From positions 1-20,547 of the forward strand of contig JBBRHH010000034.1 in assembly GCA_038222915.1 (NCBI GenBank): 20,547 nucleotides of DNA. The letters are read 5' to 3'. The stretch is from JBBRHH01 sp038222915 (GTDB lineage: Bacteria; Planctomycetota; Phycisphaerae; Tepidisphaerales; Tepidisphaeraceae). A program made the position numbers and the translations under genes. The notes under the pieces were generated by a model. That model did not search any database. It was not told the origin of the DNA and worked only from the letters and a program-made list of their open reading frames with translations. Shown one piece after another: positions 16,518-20,547 of this stretch (its first letter is position 1; every line of letters starts with the position of its first letter).

Positions 16518-17240
16518 ATGGCTTCCGTCGCCAACAATCTTGCGAGTATGGAGGCGTTCGTGCTTCGGGTCCAGCATATCGGGCCCGAACAGGAATTCGC
16601 CGTGCGCGAGGGGATGACGATTGGGCGCAATCCCACGAACAACGTCATGATTGTTCATCCCGATGTTCGGCCATTTCACGCCACCGCACATCGCGACGAC
16701 GCCGGAACGTGGACCATTCGCTGCAAAATGAAGGACGCGCTGCTCTACACGGCCGACGGTGCGCCGGCGAACGACTTTGTGCTCCAGGATGGGCTGGTGT
16801 TTCATCTGGGGCCCGCCCGAATCTCCTGCCATGCGGCAGCCGACCGGCAGGCCATGTCGGCCCTGGAAAAACTGGCCGCCGCCCTTCGATGTCCACGCTG
16901 CAACCACGACCTCGCGTCCGTGCAGCAACTGGCTCGCTTTTGCCCGCAGTGCGGCATGCAGCTGGAAAACGGGTCTACGGAACAACCCGGCAACATCAGC
17001 ACGACGGAACTCGCCGAACTGAACGCGTGGCTCGAACAGGTTTACGCCAACCGGCAAAGCACCGGAAAGCCGCACGAACATCAGCCGGCAATCCTGGCGT
17101 ACGTGAACACCATGTTCAATCTCGGCTGGCGGTATGAGAACGGCCGGGGCGTATTGCGGAATGTCGAGGAGGCGCTTCGGTACTACCGTCGCGCCGCAAA
17201 CATGGGCAATCAGTCCGCGCTTCGGCGGCTTGGCGAATGA
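16518..17240 (+). CDS. FHA / zinc-ribbon / Sel1-repeat fusion protein
   Basis: This 240-aa protein joins three modules. Residues about 13-100 form an FHA-like phosphothreonine-binding domain (EFAVREGMTIGRNPTNNVMIVHPDVRPFHA). G36-R37 and H54 are kept, but the Ser of the usual S-R-x-H motif is replaced, so phosphopeptide binding may be weakened. Residues 125-145 are a zinc ribbon with two CxxC pairs (C125, C128, C142, C145). The C terminus (about 191-240) is one Sel1/TPR-like repeat (AYVNTMFNLGWRYENGRGV, EALRYYRRAANMGNQSAL). It is probably a cytoplasmic adaptor in a kinase-linked pathway; no kinase gene is nearby. The ATG at 16518 has AGGGTGG 5 nt upstream; a TTG at 16482 and an ATG at 16548 are alternatives. 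It converges on the next gene with 4 nt between stops. Confidence 0.82.
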   Translation: MASVANNLASMEAFVLRVQHIGPEQEFAVREGMTIGRNPTNNVMIVHPDVRPFHATAHRDDAGTWTIRCKMKDALLYTADGAPANDFVLQDGLVFHLGPARISCHAAADRQAMSALEKLAAALRCPRCNHDLASVQQLARFCPQCGMQLENGSTEQPGNISTTELAELNAWLEQVYANRQSTGKPHEHQPAILAYVNTMFNLGWRYENGRGVLRNVEEALRYYRRAANMGNQSALRRLGE

Positions 17241-17244
17241 TCCT

Positions 17245-18591
17245 TCAGTGCAGACGCGGATCGGTTTTGGCAATGATCTCGCTGACGCCAGTCTGATTGA
17301 ATCCCTTGAAGCCGTCGTTGCGCTCGAGATTCTCCAGGTGTGATCCGATCGCGCCATTTGTGCAGAACTGCGCTGCCTGCTGCGGCGTGATCTGATCTCT
17401 TTTGAGCAGCCGGTCAACTCTCCCCGCCGCGACCGGCCAGCGTTCTCCCTCGGTGAATGCCTGCTTGAGATAGGGAAAGTTGGTGAAAGGATCCATCACC
17501 TTTAAACCCCCTTCTGATTCAAGCTGCGACTTTAACGCCTCAAAATCAAACTGGCATTCCAGGTGATGCATCCCCGCCTGAAGAAATGCTTCCCCATGCA
17601 ACGCGCACCAGAGGCCGACGGTCCCCAGCGTTTCGCGCCCCGCGAGACCCTCGTGCGCAAAGTCAGTGGTCAGCTCATCGGGGGAGAGGTCGACGTCTGC
17701 AAAGATCACAATTCCGGTCTCAGGCTGCTCAAGCACCTGTGCCCCCCAGCCGGCCTGTGCCCCAGCGTAGAAGCGCTCGCGACAGGTAAATCCAAGCGTC
17801 TCAAAAATCGAGATCAGAGGCGCGAATTGTTCGCGCGACGAGCGATAGGTGTGATGATCGTGGTTGGCCCAGCCCAGGCCCAGCCGATCCTGCCGCGCCT
17901 TCTGAAATTGTGCGGCACGATTGCGCCGCTGCCAGAACTCGCGCTCAGCGGCGAAGAACATGTCGGCCGTCCAGTCGATACCAATGTCCGCAATGGACAC
18001 GTCGATGAGTCGCTGGGCTTCAGAAAAACCCTCTTCATCTGAATCGAAACCGCGACGCCGCATCCGAAATGCCTCAAGGTAAGACAGCGACGAAAGATGT
18101 GCCTGGGTATTTGAGGCTGAATAGCCGCGATCACCATGTCGCTCGACAACCCAAAGCTCCGCTTCGCCAGCACAATCGATTCTCGCCAGCCGCAGGGACG
18201 ACAGCGGCGAACCCTGCACGCCAGACGACATTGAGTTGGCGGCCAGAAAATCCACCACCGACTCCACCTTGATCATCAATCGCATGGCCGGCAGATCATG
18301 AAGGACGATGCGCGGAAACACGCCGTGTGAATTTGTCCAGACACCTTGACCCGTTTCAACGAAGCCAACCTCGGCCAGTTGCTGACTGATTGTGGCGAGG
18401 GCCGGAACAAAAATGGAGTCGATCCAATCCATGAATCGCGTCCCGGTTTCCAGACGCATCCGATCGCTGAGGTGCGTTGCAAAAGGGTTCACGCGAAGAA
18501 ATTGTTCGACCAGATCGCGGACCACCTTCTGCGCATCGGGTTGCGGTGAGAACTTGAACGCCTCCAGCGAATTTTTGTTGAGCGTTGTCAT
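17245..18591 (-). CDS. Conserved-looking 448-aa protein of unknown function, possible VOC-like region
   Basis: I cannot name this protein. It has no signal peptide or membrane segment, so it is probably cytoplasmic. The first half is helix-rich. Residues about 240-350 look like a small metal-binding barrel: WANHDHHTYRSS (H244, H246, H247), FETLGFTCRERFYAGAQAGWG, VLEQPETGIVIFADVDL (E288), LHGEAF and AGMHHLECQFDF (H342, H343, E345). The rhythm of His/Glu residues and beta strands recalls vicinal-oxygen-chelate (glyoxalase-type) folds, but this is inference. The C-terminal part (about 365-448) ends with ITPQQAAQFC and GFNQTGVSEI. The ATG at 18591 has GGAGG 9 nt upstream on the coding strand. It diverges from the O-methyltransferase gene with 106 bp between them. 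Confidence 0.78.
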   Translation of the reverse strand: MTTLNKNSLEAFKFSPQPDAQKVVRDLVEQFLRVNPFATHLSDRMRLETGTRFMDWIDSIFVPALATISQQLAEVGFVETGQGVWTNSHGVFPRIVLHDLPAMRLMIKVESVVDFLAANSMSSGVQGSPLSSLRLARIDCAGEAELWVVERHGDRGYSASNTQAHLSSLSYLEAFRMRRRGFDSDEEGFSEAQRLIDVSIADIGIDWTADMFFAAEREFWQRRNRAAQFQKARQDRLGLGWANHDHHTYRSSREQFAPLISIFETLGFTCRERFYAGAQAGWGAQVLEQPETGIVIFADVDLSPDELTTDFAHEGLAGRETLGTVGLWCALHGEAFLQAGMHHLECQFDFEALKSQLESEGGLKVMDPFTNFPYLKQAFTEGERWPVAAGRVDRLLKRDQITPQQAAQFCTNGAIGSHLENLERNDGFKGFNQTGVSEIIAKTDPRLH

Positions 18592-18616
18592 CCTGCCGGG
18601 CCTCCGCTGCTGGAAT

Positions 18617-18622
18617 ATTATA
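18617..18622 (-). promoter_or_regulatory. Consensus -10 box upstream of the 448-aa gene
   Basis: On the - strand TATAAT occurs at 18622-18617, about 26 nt before the ATG at 18591, giving a leader of about 19 nt that contains GGAGG. No good -35 lies at 16-18 nt, so it would be a weak or activator-dependent promoter. Confidence 0.3.
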
Positions 18623-18697
18623 GAATGCCAAACCTCTGCCGGCGGGACGCAATGTGGTAAATGCGCGCTGCTGCCGGTTGACCTTCAAGGAGTTCGC

Positions 18698-19708
18698 ATG
18701 AGCGAGAATGTGACGCCCGACGGAATTCTTCAACTCGGACTTGGTTTCTGGGGCTCTAAGACGCTACTGAGCGCCGTGGAGCTGGGATTGTTCGAATATT
18801 TGAGCAGGGGCCCGCGCAGCGCCCGCCGCATCGCGATCGATCTGAAGATCAATGCGCGCTCGGTGAATGATTTTCTGGATGCGCTGGTGGCGCTGCACAT
18901 GATCGACCGCGTCGGCGCGGAATATGTTACAACACCCGAGACCGACACGTTTCTCGTGCCCGGCAAGCCAACTTATGTCGGCGGCCTTCTGGAGATGGCC
19001 AACACACGGCTCTATCCATTCTGGGGTTCCCTTACCGAGGCCCTTCGCACCGGAAAGCCGCAAAACGAGGCGAAAGACGGCGGCAATCCTTTTGAGGCGC
19101 TTTATGCCGAGCCCGATCGGCTCAAGCAGTTTTTGGGGGCCATGACCGGGCTGAGCCTCGGACCGGCCCAGGCGATGGCGAAGAAATTCAACTGGGACTA
19201 CTACACCAGCTTCGCCGACATCGGCTGCGCTCAGGGCGGCGTCGGCGTGCAGCTGGCCTCGGCGCATCCGCACCTCAACGGATGGGGCTTCGACCTCCCG
19301 GCGGTCAAGCCGGTGTTCGAAGACTACGTCAGCTCGTTCTCCCTCGAACAGCGCCTGCAATTCACCGGCGGCGATATGTTCACGGATCCGTGGCCTCCCG
19401 CGGATGTGTTTATTCTTGGACACATCCTGCACGACTGGGGGCTTGAGAAAAAGAAACAACTGCTCGCCAAAGCCCACGCCGCGCTCCCAAAGGGAGGCGC
19501 GGTCATCGTCCATGAATCCTTGATTGACGACGGCCGCCGCGAAAACGCGCTGGGTTTGCTGATGAGTCTCAATATGCTGATCGAGACCCAGGAGGGCTTC
19601 GATTTCAGCGGCGCAGATTGCAAGGAATGGCTGGCCGAGGCTGGATTTACGCAGAGCCGCGTTGAACACCTGGCCGGACCGCAATGGATGGTGGTCGGCG
19701 TAAAATGA
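18698..19708 (+). CDS. SAM-dependent O-methyltransferase (family 2, winged-helix dimerisation)
   Basis: This 336-aa cytoplasmic enzyme belongs to the plant-type and bacterial family-2 O-methyltransferases, which methylate hydroxyl groups of small aromatic molecules. The N-terminal winged-helix dimerisation domain is at about 8-80 (GFWGSKTLLSAVELGLFEYL, INARSVNDFLDALVALHMI). The SAM-binding loop is DIGCAQG (174-180; the usual form is D.GGG.G). H245 in ILHDWGLEKKKQLL is the expected catalytic base and E273 (VHESLI) lies in the active-site region. A strong AAGGAG sits 5-6 nt before the ATG at 18698; the frame is open further upstream but that part overlaps the divergent gene and is not coding. 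The substrate is unknown and no biosynthetic partner genes are adjacent. Confidence 0.93.
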   Translation: MSENVTPDGILQLGLGFWGSKTLLSAVELGLFEYLSRGPRSARRIAIDLKINARSVNDFLDALVALHMIDRVGAEYVTTPETDTFLVPGKPTYVGGLLEMANTRLYPFWGSLTEALRTGKPQNEAKDGGNPFEALYAEPDRLKQFLGAMTGLSLGPAQAMAKKFNWDYYTSFADIGCAQGGVGVQLASAHPHLNGWGFDLPAVKPVFEDYVSSFSLEQRLQFTGGDMFTDPWPPADVFILGHILHDWGLEKKKQLLAKAHAALPKGGAVIVHESLIDDGRRENALGLLMSLNMLIETQEGFDFSGADCKEWLAEAGFTQSRVEHLAGPQWMVVGVK

Positions 19709-19784
19709 CGCCAACATGAATCGGTAATCCTACGCGTTTGCTTCAGCGGCGGCCCAAAACGCCCGAAGTAGAAGTGGACGCAAT

Positions 19785-20547
19785 ATGGGCACAAATCCCT
19801 CCACTGGTCTGATTCAGTCTCCCGCCAAACCGACCGGCGTGCGAGGCTTCTTTAGACGTCTGATCGGCGAGAACGCCGAAGCCCCCGCCGACGACTCCAT
19901 CGTCACACCGCCATCATCCGCACCTGCCGCGGCCCCCAGGATCGTCATCGGCGGCTACCAGATTCGCGCCCGCCAGGACTCGGATGTCCCGGCCCCCGTC
20001 GGCGAAATCCTTCCCGAAGTCCGCGAAGGGCTCGCACTCGTCCCCCCGTTGCCGAACGTCGTGATCGAGTTGCTGCAGGAAATTCAAAATCCAAATTCCA
20101 CGGCCGCCAGCGTCGGCCGCATCGCCTGCACCGATCCAGCGCTCTCCGCATCCATCCTCCGCATGGTCAACGGCGCGGCCTTTGGCCTCATGCGGAAGAT
20201 CACCTCCGTCCCCGAAGCAATCAGCTATCTCGGATTCGCCGTTCTCAAATCGCTCGTTCTGCGCCTTCGCCTCGACCAGATGCTCGGTGCACGCTCGCCG
20301 CAGACGCTTGAGGATACCGAAGACGTCTGGGTGCATTGCCTGGCCGTTTCGTATGTCGCCGATGCGCTGGCCGAACGCGTCCGCGATGTCGATCGCGGAT
20401 TCGTCTCCACCGTCGGCCTCCTCCACGACATTGGCAAGCTCGCCATCCTGTCCCAGTTTCCGGAAAAGGCCGCTGCCCTGCGTGCACCGGCCACGGACGG
20501 CTCGCACGAAAGCATCCTCGCACGTGAAACCAAGCTCCTGGGCGCGG
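19785..20547 (+). CDS. HDOD-domain protein (partial, 3' end outside window)
   Basis: The first 254 codons of an HDOD-domain protein are present; the gene runs off the window. After a low-complexity Ala/Pro-rich N terminus (about 1-80) the HDOD domain starts with ALVPPLPNVVIELLQEIQNPN (about 84-104), then IACTDPALSASILRMVNGAAFG and ITSVPEAISYLGFAVLKSLVL. It continues with GLLHDIGKLAI, which keeps the HD pair; many HDOD proteins lack intact catalytic residues and act as signalling adaptors rather than cyclic-di-GMP phosphodiesterases. The ATG at 19785 is the natural start; only a weak GTGGA is seen upstream. It lies 76 nt after the methyltransferase gene on the same strand. A possible C-terminal effector domain cannot be seen. 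Confidence 0.9.
   Translation, partial: MGTNPSTGLIQSPAKPTGVRGFFRRLIGENAEAPADDSIVTPPSSAPAAAPRIVIGGYQIRARQDSDVPAPVGEILPEVREGLALVPPLPNVVIELLQEIQNPNSTAASVGRIACTDPALSASILRMVNGAAFGLMRKITSVPEAISYLGFAVLKSLVLRLRLDQMLGARSPQTLEDTEDVWVHCLAVSYVADALAERVRDVDRGFVSTVGLLHDIGKLAILSQFPEKAAALRAPATDGSHESILARETKLLGA

Noticed and set aside
16326..17417. 363-aa open frame on the - strand across the FHA gene
   Set aside because: It covers parts of three well-supported genes, lacks domains, and is explained by high GC content.
18392..18697. Upstream extension of the O-methyltransferase frame
   Set aside because: It overlaps the divergent 448-aa gene; the ATG at 18698 has AAGGAG and begins just before the dimerisation domain.
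18764..19717. 317-aa open frame on the - strand, opposite the O-methyltransferase
   Set aside because: Shadow of the methyltransferase, which has SAM-binding and catalytic motifs and a strong ribosome-binding site.

Overview
The window looks like chromosomal DNA from a planctomycete, possibly of the Phycisphaerae type. The evidence is a GC-rich sequence, a prepilin-like protein with the H-x9-DG C-terminal signature typical of planctomycete pilin-like families, a PEP-CTERM secreted protein, two secreted SUMF1/FGE-fold proteins and a very large secreted CBM9-like/beta-propeller protein. No rRNA, tRNA, CRISPR array, insertion sequence or replication origin was seen. The assignment rests on protein families alone; no phylogenetic marker is present.

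Left part (1-7022, all + strand): the 3' end of gltB (glutamate synthase large subunit), then an unusual two-gene insert (a HEPN-fold protein and an overlapping unknown 102-aa protein), then gltD (small subunit) starting 1 nt after the insert. A secreted SUMF1-fold protein follows. Next come RNase HI and a 676-aa fusion of a NERD-type nuclease domain with a UvrD/Rep-type superfamily 1 helicase, joined by an ATGA start/stop overlap. This RNase H/nuclease-helicase pair and the HEPN pair inside the glt operon are the two least ordinary parts of the window and the best candidates for undescribed nucleic-acid-processing or defence functions.

Middle part (7019-10191, mostly - strand): a type IV prepilin-like protein (convergent, 3-nt overlap with the helicase), a small CopZ-like heavy-metal-binding protein, and a site-2-protease-family membrane metalloprotease. 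A divergent + strand gene encodes the glutamine amidotransferase subunit of anthranilate/aminodeoxychorismate synthase. A small 62-aa ORF of unknown function lies on the - strand after it.

Right part (10273-20547): a 1260-aa secreted protein (CBM9-like, FlgD-like Ig, beta-propeller and second CBM9-like segment) followed in the same operon by a second, cysteine-free SUMF1-fold protein. Then come a convergent cupin protein, a PEP-CTERM surface/secreted protein with a structured 5' leader, an FHA/zinc-ribbon/Sel1 fusion, a convergent 448-aa protein of unknown function, a divergent family-2 O-methyltransferase, and the first 254 codons of an HDOD-domain signalling protein cut by the window edge.

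Functionally the window mixes nitrogen assimilation (GltBD), folate/tryptophan precursor synthesis (PabA/TrpG), DNA/RNA-hybrid metabolism (RNase HI with NERD-helicase) and a set of exported proteins that probably act in carbohydrate handling or the cell envelope.
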